Shown in pieces: positions 34,676-44,500 of a stretch of 64,000 bases of DNA. The notes under the pieces are model-generated. The model was not told the origin of the DNA and ran no database searches. It saw only the letters and a list, made by a program, of their open reading frames with translations. The position numbers and the translations under genes are program-made. Every line of letters starts with the position of its first letter. The stretch's first letter is position 1. The DNA comes from UBA11524 sp963642705 (lineage in GTDB: Bacteria; Bacillota; Clostridia; Christensenellales; Aristaeellaceae): NCBI GenBank assembly GCA_963642705.1, contig CAVIHU010000003.1, forward strand, positions 1 through 64,000, in the 5' to 3' direction.

Positions 34676-34743
34676 CACCTTTGCCATGCGACCTTGTTCT
34701 GCGGAGCGGTTCCGCAGTGGGCATCGCGAAAAGGCAAAGGGTG
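34676..34743 (+). ncRNA. structured rpsB leader RNA (putative S2 autoregulatory element)
   Basis: CACCTTTGCC (34676-34685) pairs with GGCAAAGGGTG (34733-34743, one bulged G). Inside, CTGCGGA (34699-34705) pairs with TCCGCAG (34711-34717). The structure ends about 10 nt before the AAGGAGG of rpsB. Ribosomal-protein leaders at this position commonly mediate translational autorepression; a role for S2 binding is inferred from position only. Confidence 0.6.
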
Positions 34744-34767
34744 GTAAAAACAAGGAGGATTATCACT

Positions 34768-35496
34768 ATGGCAGTCATTTCCATGAAGCAGCTCCTCGAA
34801 GCCGGCGTCCACTTCGGTCATCAGACCCGCCGCTGGAACCCGAAGATGGCTCAGTACATCTTCACGGAGCGCAACGGTATCTACATCATCGACCTGCAGA
34901 AGACCGTCCGCAAGATTGACGAAGCGTACGCTTTCGTCCGCGACATTGCGATGCAGGGCAAGACCGTGCTGTTTGTCGGCACGAAGAAGCAGGCGCAGGA
35001 GTCCATCGAATCCGAGGCGAAGCGCTGCAACATGTATTATGTTAACAACCGCTGGCTGGGCGGCATGCTGACCAACTTCCGCACCATTCAGACCCGTATC
35101 CGCCGCCTGAATGACATCGACAAGATGGAAGCAAACGGTCAGTTCGAGCTCCTGCCCAAGAAGGAAGTTATCAAGCTCAAGGCCGAGCGCGAAAAGCTCG
35201 AGCAGAACATCGGCGGCATCCGCGAGATGAAGAAGCTGCCGGGCGCGCTGTTCGTGGTTGACCCCCGTAAGGAGCACATCGCTGTGACCGAGGCCCGCAT
35301 CCTGAACATCCCGATCGTCGGTATCGTTGATACCAACTGCGATCCGGACGAAATCGACTATGTCATCCCCGGCAACGACGACGCCATCCGCGCTGTGAAG
35401 CTGATCGCCGGCAAGATGGCTGATGCTGTGCTGGAAGGCAAGCAGGGCGAGCAGTCCGCTGAGGAAGCGCCCGCCGCCGAGAAGACGGAAGCCTAA
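34768..35496 (+). CDS. rpsB: 30S ribosomal protein S2
   Basis: Ribosomal protein uS2, 242 residues, needed for the 30S subunit. ATG 34768 follows AAGGAGG; an upstream in-frame ATG lies in the leader and is not used. Typical sequence blocks are MKQLLEAGVHFGHQTRRWNPKM at the start, TVLFVGTKKQAQ, NNRWLGGMLTN and PGALFVVDPRKE. The tail is Ala/Glu-rich. It forms the usual operon with tsf, 46 nt downstream. Confidence 0.98.
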   Translation: MAVISMKQLLEAGVHFGHQTRRWNPKMAQYIFTERNGIYIIDLQKTVRKIDEAYAFVRDIAMQGKTVLFVGTKKQAQESIESEAKRCNMYYVNNRWLGGMLTNFRTIQTRIRRLNDIDKMEANGQFELLPKKEVIKLKAEREKLEQNIGGIREMKKLPGALFVVDPRKEHIAVTEARILNIPIVGIVDTNCDPDEIDYVIPGNDDAIRAVKLIAGKMADAVLEGKQGEQSAEEAPAAEKTEA

Positions 35497-35542
35497 TTTC
35501 CCCGATTGAGCGACAATAACATTATGTAGGAGGGCGAAACCT

Positions 35543-36472
35543 ATGGCGAATATTACCGCTGCTCTGGTTAAGGAGCTCCGTGAGCGTACCAACGCCGGCA
35601 TGATGGACTGCAAGAAAGCGCTTGTTCAGTCTGACGGCGACATGGACAAGGCCATCGACTGGCTGCGTGAAAAGGGACTTGCACAGGCTGCCAAGAAGGC
35701 CGGTCGAATCGCGGCTGAAGGCGCTGTTGTGGCGTACACCACGCCCTGCGGCTGCACCGCTGCGCTGGTCGAAGTCAACTGCGAGACCGACTTCGTTGCC
35801 AACACCGACAATTTCAAGAATTTTGCGAACGCCGTTGCGAAGCATGTCGCTATGGCGAATCCGGCTGATCTCGATGAGCTGATGAAGCAGAAGTACGTCG
35901 ATGACGAATCTAAGACCATCGAGGACATGGTTTCCGACGCGACCGTTGCTATCGGCGAGAAGATCTCTGTCCGCCGCTTTGCACGCTTCCAGAGCGAGGG
36001 CGTCGTTGCTACCTACATCCACATGGGCGGCAAGGTCGGCGTTCTGGTTGAGGTTGCGACCGATGAAGCCGGCAAGAATTCCGACCTTGTGAAGGAATTT
36101 GCACATGACGTGTGCCTGCAGATCGCAGCTGCGAAGCCCGAGGCTGTGCGCCGCGAGGAAGTCGATGCCGACAAGGTGGCGAAGGAAGCCGAAATCCAGC
36201 GCGCAAAGGCGCTCGAATCCGGCAAGCCCGAGAAGATTGTCGACCGCATTGTCGCCGGTCAGATTGAGAAGTACTACAAGGAAGTGTGCCTGCTTGACCA
36301 GCAGTTCGTCAAGGACGGCGAGAAGACCATTACTTCCCTGATGAACGAGACTGCAAAGGCGGCCGGCACCAAGCTGGACATCGTGCGCTATGCACGTTTC
36401 GAGCGCGGCGAAGGCATCGAGAAGCGCAAGGATGACCTGGCTGCGGAAATCGCCGCCATGAAGAAGGCGTAA
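35543..36472 (+). CDS. tsf: elongation factor Ts
   Basis: Nucleotide exchange factor for EF-Tu in translation elongation. The 309 residues begin with the UBA-like N-terminal domain (ITAALVKELRERTNAGMMDCKKAL). They continue with the core motif VEVNCETDFVA, which contains the TDFV contact to EF-Tu. ATG 35543 has AGGAGGG upstream. It is co-transcribed with rpsB and followed by a terminator at 36487-36518. Length and domain order are normal. Confidence 0.98.
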   Translation: MANITAALVKELRERTNAGMMDCKKALVQSDGDMDKAIDWLREKGLAQAAKKAGRIAAEGAVVAYTTPCGCTAALVEVNCETDFVANTDNFKNFANAVAKHVAMANPADLDELMKQKYVDDESKTIEDMVSDATVAIGEKISVRRFARFQSEGVVATYIHMGGKVGVLVEVATDEAGKNSDLVKEFAHDVCLQIAAAKPEAVRREEVDADKVAKEAEIQRAKALESGKPEKIVDRIVAGQIEKYYKEVCLLDQQFVKDGEKTITSLMNETAKAAGTKLDIVRYARFERGEGIEKRKDDLAAEIAAMKKA

Positions 36473-36486
36473 TTACTGTGCCATCC

Positions 36487-36518
36487 AAAGAGCCGAGGAT
36501 TGAATCCCCGGCTCTTTT
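36487..36518 (+). terminator. intrinsic terminator after tsf
   Basis: AAAGAGCCGAGGATT (36487-36501) pairs with the complementary CCCCGGCTCTTT, one G-U, and ends in a T run. Confidence 0.85.
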
Positions 36519-36560
36519 CGTGTGACGTGCGGAAACTGCATGCGGCTTTGCGTGCGTTGC

Positions 36561-36589
36561 TTTACAAGCGAACGGAAATCCGCTATAAT
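36561..36589 (+). promoter_or_regulatory. promoter of the yprA-type helicase operon
   Basis: TTTACA (36561-36566), 17 bp, TATAAT (36584-36589), 39 bp before the start codon. Confidence 0.85.
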
Positions 36590-36628
36590 GAAGCTATCCA
36601 TTTAAGCAACGAGGAGGTGCGTGCTTCG

Positions 36629-38899
36629 ATGAATGTTGACCAGCTTGCGGATTCCCTGCGCAGGGATCCAATGTTCATGCAGAATGTCGTCCGCTGGGAT
36701 GAATTGCCTGCGCGTAAGGCGGCCTATGAGCCGTTTCCGCCGCAAATTGACCAGCGATTGAAGGATGTGCTGGAAAAGCGCGGCATTCATCAGCTGTACC
36801 GCCATCAGGCGCATGCTGTCCGCGAGATTCTGAACGGGCATGATGTCGTTGTTGTCACGCCGACTGCGTCCGGCAAAACCATGTGCTATAATCTGCCGGT
36901 GCTGTCCGCCATATTGGAGAATGAGGATGCGCGTGCACTGTACCTGTTCCCGACAAAGGCGCTGTCTGCCGATCAGGTCAGCGAGCTGTATGAGCTGATT
37001 GAGGCGATGGGCGTCGATATTAAGACGTACACGTATGACGGCGATACGCCTGGCGCGGCACGCAAGGCGGTTCGGCAGGCAGGGCATATTGTCGTAACGA
37101 ACCCTGACATGCTCCACAGCGGCATCCTTCCGCACCACACCAAGTGGGTCAAGCTGTTCGAAAACCTGCGTTACATCGTGATTGACGAAATCCACATGTA
37201 CCGCGGTATTTTCGGCTCGAATCTTGCCAATGTACTCAGGCGGCTGATGCGCATCTGTCAGTTTTACGGCAGCCATCCGCAGTTCATCCTGTGCAGCGCG
37301 ACCATCGCGAATCCGCAGGAGCTGGCGCAGACGCTGACCGGACGTGACATCACACTGATTGACGACAACGGCGCCCCGATGGGTGTCCGGCACTTTGTGT
37401 TCTATAATCCGCCGGTCGTCAACCGTCAGCTCGGCATCCGAAAGGGCGTTGTGCAGGAAACGCGGCGCATTTCGGGATTGCTGCTGCAAAATGGCATTCA
37501 GACGATTACGTTTGCACGTTCACGGCTGAATGTCGAGGTGCTGACAAAGTACCTGAAGGACATCGCGCATGACCCCATCGGCAGCGCAGGGCGCGTTCGC
37601 GGCTACCGCGGCGGCTATCTGCCGACCGAACGCCGTGACATTGAGCAGGGGCTTCGTGCCGGACGCATCGATGCGGTCGTGTCCACCAACGCGCTCGAGC
37701 TTGGTATCGACATCGGCGCGCTTGATGCATGCGTCCTCTGCGGCTATCCCGGTACCATCGCCAGCGCATGGCAGCAGGCAGGGCGCGCAGGACGCCGCAA
37801 GGGCACATCCATCGTGTTTTACGTCGCTTCGTCCGCGCCGATCGATCAGTATATCGTGTCGCATCCGGATTACCTGATGAAGAAATCGCCCGAAAACGCG
37901 CTGCTGAATCCGGATAATCTGTATGTCCTGCTCAACCACTTCAAGAGCGCCGCATTCGAGCTGCCGTTTGAGGACGGAGAGGGACTCGGCAACGCGCCGG
38001 GTTCGTCAGAGCTGCTGTCTTACCTCGAGGATGCAGGCATCCTGCGGCATGTCGGCGGACGATACCACTGGTCGGCGGAGGATTTCCCGACGAGCGAAAT
38101 TTCGCTGCGCAGCGCCCGTGCGGAGGAAAATTTCATCATTATCGACATTTCCGACCCGGCGCACCATCGCGTCATCGGCGAAATGGACCGCTATACCGTA
38201 CCGATGCTCCTGCATGAAAACGCGATCTACATGCACGAGGCGCAGCAATACCAGGTTGAGAAGCTCGATTTCGAGGCGTGCAAGGCGTACATCCGCCGCG
38301 TGAATGTGGACTATTACACCGATGCGGACTTGAACCTCACCATCTCCCTGCTGGACAAGGAGAAGGAGGAGGAGAAGAACGGCATGACAGCCGCACTCGG
38401 CGAAATCCGGGTATCGACGCTCGTGACGATGTTCAAGAAAATCAAGTTCGACACGCATGAAACCATCGGCTTCGGACACGTCCGTCTGCCCGAAACGGAC
38501 ATGCACACGACCGCCATGTGGTGGACGCTGCCCGATGCGCTGTCCTCGCGCTATGCAAGCGACACGCTTCAAAATGGCATGATGGGCATCGCAAATCTGC
38601 TGCGGATTGTTGCACCGCTGTCGCTGATGTGCGCACCGCAGGATGTTGCTGTGGTGTATCAGGTCAAAAGTCCGCTGACGGACAAGCCGACCATCCTGCT
38701 TTATGACCAGTGCCCGGGAGGCATCGGACTGGCGCAGAAGGCCTATGCTATGCGCGGACTGCTGCTGGAGCAGGCGCTGCAAATCGTCGAGGGCTGCTCA
38801 TGCTTTTCCGGCTGCCCAAGCTGCGTCGGACCGGTCGGCGAGGTCGGAGCGGACGGCAAGGCTACGGCGCTTGCGCTGCTGAAGGAGCTGACAGCATGA
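36629..38899 (+). CDS. yprA: superfamily 2 DEXH helicase, YprA/MrfA family
   Basis: A DNA helicase of 756 residues. In Bacillus subtilis the homologous pair YprA–YprB (MrfA–MrfB) repairs mitomycin-C lesions. ATG 36629 has GAGGAGG upstream. Motif I is TPTASGKT (77-84) and motif II is IDEIHMYRG (about 184-192). CSATIANP marks motif III. Motifs V and VI are STNALELGIDIG and QQAGRAGRRKG. The C-terminal DUF1998-type region carries the four-cysteine set in CSCFSGCPSC, likely zinc. Its stop overlaps the start of the nuclease gene (ATGA), so the two products are made together. Confidence 0.93.
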   Translation: MNVDQLADSLRRDPMFMQNVVRWDELPARKAAYEPFPPQIDQRLKDVLEKRGIHQLYRHQAHAVREILNGHDVVVVTPTASGKTMCYNLPVLSAILENEDARALYLFPTKALSADQVSELYELIEAMGVDIKTYTYDGDTPGAARKAVRQAGHIVVTNPDMLHSGILPHHTKWVKLFENLRYIVIDEIHMYRGIFGSNLANVLRRLMRICQFYGSHPQFILCSATIANPQELAQTLTGRDITLIDDNGAPMGVRHFVFYNPPVVNRQLGIRKGVVQETRRISGLLLQNGIQTITFARSRLNVEVLTKYLKDIAHDPIGSAGRVRGYRGGYLPTERRDIEQGLRAGRIDAVVSTNALELGIDIGALDACVLCGYPGTIASAWQQAGRAGRRKGTSIVFYVASSAPIDQYIVSHPDYLMKKSPENALLNPDNLYVLLNHFKSAAFELPFEDGEGLGNAPGSSELLSYLEDAGILRHVGGRYHWSAEDFPTSEISLRSARAEENFIIIDISDPAHHRVIGEMDRYTVPMLLHENAIYMHEAQQYQVEKLDFEACKAYIRRVNVDYYTDADLNLTISLLDKEKEEEKNGMTAALGEIRVSTLVTMFKKIKFDTHETIGFGHVRLPETDMHTTAMWWTLPDALSSRYASDTLQNGMMGIANLLRIVAPLSLMCAPQDVAVVYQVKSPLTDKPTILLYDQCPGGIGLAQKAYAMRGLLLEQALQIVEGCSCFSGCPSCVGPVGEVGADGKATALALLKELTA

Positions 38900-40035
38900 A
38901 CCTGCGTGATAAGCTCAATGCCATGGACAATGCATCAAAGAAGCCGTCAAAACCTGCAAGGATCTATACGGACTGCTGGCACGGGCGCGAAATGCGCAGC
39001 CTCGATGAATTTCCCGGCGCGTTTTCGCTGCGCCTGGACATTCTCCGACTCATGACGCAGGAAAATCTTCCGGATGACCTTGATCCGCGCCGCATCCTGT
39101 ATCTTGATACGGAAACGACCGGATTGGCAGGGGCAGGTACGGTCGCGTTCGAGGTCGGACTCGGCTGCCTGACCGATGCGGGCTTTCAGATTCATCAGCT
39201 CGTCATGCGCGACTACCCCGAGGAACGTTTCCTGCTTGAATCCATCGCGGATACGTTCATGGGCTTCGACGTCATCTGCACATTCAACGGGCGCACATTC
39301 GACATGCCGCTGCTGCGCGGCCGCTTCCTGATGAACCGCATGAACCCCGCCTGCCTTGACAAGCCGCATATTGATCTGCTGCATATCGCACGGCGCGTGT
39401 TCAAGCTCCGCCTGCAGCGCTGTAATCTTGGTACGCTCGAGGAGGCGGTGCTGGGCATTCCGCGTTATGATGACCTTCCCGGTGCGCTCGTGCCGCAGCG
39501 GTACTTTGATTATCTGCAGACGGGCGATTTTGACCTGCTGACAGACGTGCTTGAGCACAATGCACAGGACGTTGCAAGCCTCTGCGTGCTGCTTAATACC
39601 ATGACGGATATGTACGCTTCACCCGAGCAGGTGCACCATGACGAGGATGTGTACTCAATGGGCGTGGCGCTCGAACGCTTCGACCATGTTGAGGAGGCTC
39701 GCAGGTGTTATGCGCTCTCCGGCGGTTCGATGCACGCGCAGGGGCAAATCCGTCTGGCGCAGAGCTACCGAAAACTCGGTGAAATGCAGGAGGCGGTGAA
39801 AATCTGGCGGCAGATGATCAGCCTTCGCGAGGGCGGCGTTACGCCTTACATCGAGCTGGCAAAGTATTACGAGCATCAGGTGTGTGACTATGCTGCCGCA
39901 CTGGATATGACCCGCAGAGCCATGATGCTGCTCGCTGAACCGTCATTCTTTGAAACGCCTACTGTACAGGCGGAGAAAAATGCGCTACAATATCGGTATG
40001 ACCGCCTGAAAAGGAAGGCAGCCAAAGACCGCTGA
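38896..40035 (+). CDS. yprB: ribonuclease H-like exonuclease, YprB/MrfB family
   Basis: Exonuclease partner of the YprA-type helicase. ATG 38896 overlaps the helicase stop by 4 nt. Of 379 residues, about 60-240 form the RNase H-like exonuclease fold with the first acidic pair in LYLDTETTGL (D71, E73), then CTFNGRTFDMPLL and late HNAQDVASL, as in DEDD nucleases. The C-terminal part (about 260-379) is helical with TPR-like repeats (MGVALERFDHVEEARRCY), consistent with partner binding. Family role in mitomycin-C lesion repair comes from B. subtilis work; function here is inferred. Confidence 0.92.
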   Translation: MNLRDKLNAMDNASKKPSKPARIYTDCWHGREMRSLDEFPGAFSLRLDILRLMTQENLPDDLDPRRILYLDTETTGLAGAGTVAFEVGLGCLTDAGFQIHQLVMRDYPEERFLLESIADTFMGFDVICTFNGRTFDMPLLRGRFLMNRMNPACLDKPHIDLLHIARRVFKLRLQRCNLGTLEEAVLGIPRYDDLPGALVPQRYFDYLQTGDFDLLTDVLEHNAQDVASLCVLLNTMTDMYASPEQVHHDEDVYSMGVALERFDHVEEARRCYALSGGSMHAQGQIRLAQSYRKLGEMQEAVKIWRQMISLREGGVTPYIELAKYYEHQVCDYAAALDMTRRAMMLLAEPSFFETPTVQAEKNALQYRYDRLKRKAAKDR

Positions 40036-40043
40036 AGGAGAAT

Positions 40044-40853
40044 ATGTTTATGGGACTGATGGCAACCATCAAGGCGCAGCAGGCAATGCGTGCGCATGGA
40101 AACGGCGATCTGGAAAAGGCGAAGACGCTCTATGAGGAGGCGCTTGCTAAGGGACTTAACTCGGCTCGCCCGATGCTGGGCTATGCGCTGCTGCTGATTC
40201 GCGAGGGAAGCTACGACAAGGCGATGTCTCTGCTGCTCAAGACGCAGAACTGCCCTGACCTCACGCCTGAGCAGAAGAGCCAGCTGTATGTGGACTATGC
40301 CGCGTGCTGCGAGAAGAGGGGCGAGCTGGAAAAGGGCATCCGTCTGCTGGAAAAGCAGCACCGCCGTGCTCCCATCGGGCTGACCTATCAGACGCTGGGC
40401 TATCTGTATGTCGAGAAGTACGCAGGCGAAAAGCCGGTCGCGGCAGTCGCTGCCGAAAATGAAACGGAAGACCATATAAAAACACAGGAAGAGATGGACG
40501 CAGAGTGGCAGGCGGGTATTGAGAACATGTTCGCGTTCATCAGGGAATCCATTGATTATGATGATGAGGATGCCATTTGCCTGGATAACCTCGGTCAGGC
40601 GTATTACCGCGTTACAAAAGAGGAGGACAAGGCACGCGAGTGGTTCGAGAAGGCGCATGAGGAGCGCCCTGGCCAGATTGACACGCTGTGGTTCCTTTCA
40701 CGCTATGACCTGAAGGAAGGCAATGTCGACGCTGCGCTTGAAAAGCTCGAAACCGCATCGAACGGTCGCTTCTCGCCGCTGAATTTCTGCACCAGGGAAA
40801 TGGTGGATGCGGAAATCGAGCGCATCAAATCCGAGGCGAAGCCCGAAAAGTAA
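40044..40853 (+). CDS. TPR-repeat protein of unknown function
   Basis: A 269-residue cytoplasmic helical-repeat protein. TPR-like units are visible at about 10-70 (GDLEKAKTLYEEALAKG), 75-135 and 170-245 (AICLDNLGQAYYRVTKEEDKAREWFEKAHEERP). Between them is a charged linker (AAENETEDHIKTQEEMDAEW). TPR domains bind partner proteins; none can be named. ATG 40044 has GAAGGAG upstream, with ATG 40050 as an alternative. It starts 8 nt after yprB, so it belongs to that operon. It may serve the helicase–nuclease pair, but that is only positional inference. Confidence 0.78.
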   Translation: MFMGLMATIKAQQAMRAHGNGDLEKAKTLYEEALAKGLNSARPMLGYALLLIREGSYDKAMSLLLKTQNCPDLTPEQKSQLYVDYAACCEKRGELEKGIRLLEKQHRRAPIGLTYQTLGYLYVEKYAGEKPVAAVAAENETEDHIKTQEEMDAEWQAGIENMFAFIRESIDYDDEDAICLDNLGQAYYRVTKEEDKAREWFEKAHEERPGQIDTLWFLSRYDLKEGNVDAALEKLETASNGRFSPLNFCTREMVDAEIERIKSEAKPEK

Positions 40854-40894
40854 CAAGAGCTCGATGCAGGTGAATCACCTGTTATATCCTTAAG

Positions 40895-40936
40895 CGGAGG
40901 GGGCGTTGTCCTCTCCGCCATGATCTGTTTTGGAAA
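40895..40936 (+). terminator. possible weak terminator before pth
   Basis: GCGGAG pairs with CTCCGC (loop of 13 nt), followed after a few bases by a short TTTT. Upstream, CAGGTGA/TCACCTG forms a second small hairpin. No strong promoter for pth was found. Confidence 0.35.
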
Positions 40937-40949
40937 AGAGGAATAACCC

Positions 40950-41537
40950 ATGGAAAAGGAAACGCTCCTCATCGTCGGTCTCGGCAATCCCGGCACGCAA
41001 TATGCTCATTCGCGCCATAATGCCGGCTTTGATACGCTCGATAGCCTTTGCCGGAAATGGAACGTGACGCTGAACAAGTCGAAATGCAAGGCTATGCTGA
41101 CGGAAACAACGGTTGGCGGCAAGCGCGTGGTGCTCTGTGCGCCGCAGACGTTCATGAATCTGTCGGGCGAGTGCGTTGCGGAGCTGCTGAGCTGGTATAA
41201 GGTGCCGCTGGAAAATCTGATGGTCATTTATGATGACATTGACCTGCCGGCGAGCCGCCTTCGTGTCCGCAAGAGCGGCAGCGCCGGTACGCATAACGGC
41301 ATGCGTTCGATTCTTGCCAATATCGGCGGACAGCAGGGCTTCCCCCGAATTCGCGTCGGTGTCGGTGCAAAGCCGGAGGGCTGGGATTTGGCGGACTGGG
41401 TGCTGAGCAAGTACACCATTCGCGAGGAGCAGCAGGCCATGCAGGACGCATTCAGCCGTGCGGCAGACTGCGCTGAGGACTGGGTCATCAGCGGCATTGA
41501 GCATGCGATGCAGGCATACAACAAGGCGCCCGTGTAA
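40950..41537 (+). CDS. pth: peptidyl-tRNA hydrolase
   Basis: Frees tRNA from prematurely released peptidyl-tRNA by ester hydrolysis. The 195 residues show the family start LLIVGLGNPGTQYAHSRHNAGF, with the catalytic His in RHNAGF, then PQTFMNLSGE with its Asn, IYDDIDLPASRLRVRKSGSAGTHNG and PEGWDLADWVLS. ATG 40950 is preceded by a GAGGAA site. mfd starts 9 nt downstream; the pth–mfd order is common in Firmicutes. Confidence 0.97.
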   Translation: MEKETLLIVGLGNPGTQYAHSRHNAGFDTLDSLCRKWNVTLNKSKCKAMLTETTVGGKRVVLCAPQTFMNLSGECVAELLSWYKVPLENLMVIYDDIDLPASRLRVRKSGSAGTHNGMRSILANIGGQQGFPRIRVGVGAKPEGWDLADWVLSKYTIREEQQAMQDAFSRAADCAEDWVISGIEHAMQAYNKAPV

Positions 41538-41546
41538 GGAGCTACT

Positions 41547-44500
41547 ATGAATCAGGCATTATTATCCGCCGTTCGTTCGGAATCGTATAACAAACTGCTG
41601 AAGGCAGTGACGAATCGCACGTCCATCGCTGTGACAGGTCTGCCGGAAAGCATGGCGTCGTTTCTGTCCGCCAAGCTATGCACGGAGACCGGCAAAAAGG
41701 TGCTGCTGCTCTCCGCCAACGATCTGAAGGCATCCCATGACGCGGATGACGCGCAGCAGCTGCTGGAAGGCGGCGTGGCTTGTCTGCCCGGCGGCGAAAT
41801 CGATTTAACACGCGGCGCATCCAGCCACGAAAGCGCATGGCGGCGCCTCGAGACGCTCTCGCGCGTGCAGGCGGGCGAGGTTCGTTTGCTGTGCACGAGC
41901 ATGGATGCCGCCATGCAGCGCATGGGCAGCGCGGCACGCTTCCGTGAAGAAACCATCCGCCTTACGCCGGGCAGCGTCATTGACCCGAACGAATTGATCC
42001 GCCGCCTGACTGCCATGGGCTATGAGCGCGTCAGCATGGTTGAAGGCAAAGGACAATGTGCCATGCGCGGCGGCATTGTGGACGTGTATCCGCCAGCCGA
42101 TAGCCAGAGCTTGCGCATCGAATTTTTTGATGACGAGGTGGACTCCATCCGCGCGTTTGACTGCATCAGCCAGCGCAGCCTCGATGCCGTCGATGACTGT
42201 ATGCTGACGCCGGCAGCGGAGGTGTTGCTGGACGAAGCGCAGTCACATCAGGCGGCGCGGCGGATGCGCGATGCCATTGAGCAGCTCGGCGGCAATGCGG
42301 CGCCGGCGGCATCAGCACTCTTTTCCGACCTGCCGCCGCTGCCGGAGGATGAGGATGAGGACGCGGCATTCTTCGACAAGACCATTTCGCCGAAGCTCCG
42401 CGAAAAGCAGCTGAGCGCCGCGCGAAAGGCTGAGCTGGAACGCCGCAGGACGCAGCTGCTTGCCGATGCCGATTTGCTGGAAGCAGGGGTGCCGTTCAAG
42501 CGCATCCGCGCGTGGCTGTCCGTGCTGACGGACGGAACGAACACCATTGCGGACTGGTTTGTGCCTGACCTTGTCGTGCTGTCCGACCCGAATCTGCTGC
42601 GTAAGCGTTCCCAGGAGCGCATAACGGGCTTTGCGGAGGATCTCGACAGCGCTATTGAACGCGGCGAGGCGGTCAAGGCGCAGGAGTCGCTGCTCATGGA
42701 CTGGGACACGCTGCTGAAGTCGCTCGTCCGTCAGCCGATTGTTGCCGTCACGGAGTTTCTTGACGGCATGGCCGGTGTTCCGGTCAAGGATGCCGTCACG
42801 CTGAACGTTCAGCGCGTCGCGGGGTATTCCTCGCAGCTGCGCCCGCTGGCGGAGGACTGCGATGGCTGGCTGCGTGAGGGCTGTCGGATTGCGGTGCTGT
42901 GCGGCGGCGTGGCACGCGGTCAGCGTCTGGTCAATTCGCTGCAGGAGTACGATGTTTCGGCAACATTCTCCGAGCATCCCGACACACTGCCGGAAAACTG
43001 CATTCAGGTGCTGCCGGGCACGCTCTCCCATGGATTTATCTGGGAGGAAGCGCACCTCGTCGTCATCAGCGACGCCGACGTGTACGGCTCCGGCTACCGC
43101 AAGGCAAAGAAGCGTCAGACGACAGGCGAAAAGATTGCTGCGTTCACGGATCTTAAGGTCGGCGACTACGTCGTCCATGAGGAGCATGGCATTGGCATCT
43201 ACATGGGCACGGCGCAGATGACCAACGGCGGCACGCGACGCGATTATCTGCAGATTCAGTACGCCGGAAGCGACAAGCTCTACGTGCCCATCGAGGCGCT
43301 CAGCCGCGTCCAGCGATATATCGGTACGCCGCCTGCCATCAACAGGCTCGGCGGCGGAGACTGGCAGAAGCAGAAGGCAAAGGTCAAGGAAGGCCTGCAG
43401 AAGATGGCGTTTGACCTTGTCAAGCTCTATGCCCAGCGCTCACAGGAAACTGGTTTTGCCTTCAGCCCTGATACGCCGTGGCAGCGCGAGTTTGAGGACA
43501 TGTTTCCCTACGAGCTGACGCCCGACCAGGAGCAAAGCATCAGGGAAATTACCGCGGATATGGAATCGCCGCGCAACATGGACCGCCTGCTGTGCGGCGA
43601 TGTTGGCTACGGCAAGACGGAGGTCAGCCTGCGCGCCGCGTTCAAGGCACTCATGGACACCAAGCAGGTCGCCATTCTCGCACCGACCACCATTCTTGCA
43701 CAGCAGCACTACAACACGGTCGTCAGACGCTTCAGCGGTTTTCCGGTGCGCATCGAGGTGCTCAGCCGCTTCCGCACGCAAAAGGAGGTCAAAGACATCC
43801 TCGCAAGGCTGAGCGAAGGCAAAATCGACATTCTCATCGGCACACACAGGATTCTCGGCAAGGATGTGCGCTTCAAGAACCTTGGTCTCCTGATTGTTGA
43901 TGAGGAGCAGCGCTTTGGCGTGCAGCACAAGGAGATCATCAAGCACATCAAGCATCAGGTGGACGTGCTGACGCTCTCCGCCACGCCGATTCCGCGCACG
44001 CTCCACATGTCCATGGTTGGCATCCGCGACATGTCTGTGCTGGAGACGCCGCCTGAGGATCGATTGCCCGTACAGACGCGAGTCATCGACTACAACGACG
44101 GGCTCATCCGTGATGCCATCCTGCGTGAGGTGTCTCGCGGCGGTCAGGTCTACTTCCTCTACAACGCTGTCCGGAGCATTGGCGCGTTCTATGATCGGCT
44201 CAAACAGCTTGTGCCGGAGGTGCGCATCGGCATTGCCCACGGACAGATGCGCGAGCACGAGCTTGAGGACGTGATGATGGACTTCTACGGCGGCAGCTAT
44301 GATGTGCTGCTCTGTACGACCATTATCGAAAGCGGACTCGATGTCCCGACGGCAAACACGCTGATTGTCTTCGACGCCGATCGGTTTGGTCTCAGCCAGC
44401 TCTATCAGATTCGCGGACGTGTCGGACGCAGCAACCGTCAGGCATATGCGTACTTCACCGTTCGACCGGAACGCAATTTGTCGGAAACGGCGGAAAAGCG

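Noticed and set aside
34663..35613. A 316-codon minus-strand frame opposite rpsB
   Set aside because: Shadow of a certain ribosomal protein gene; no start signals or family features.
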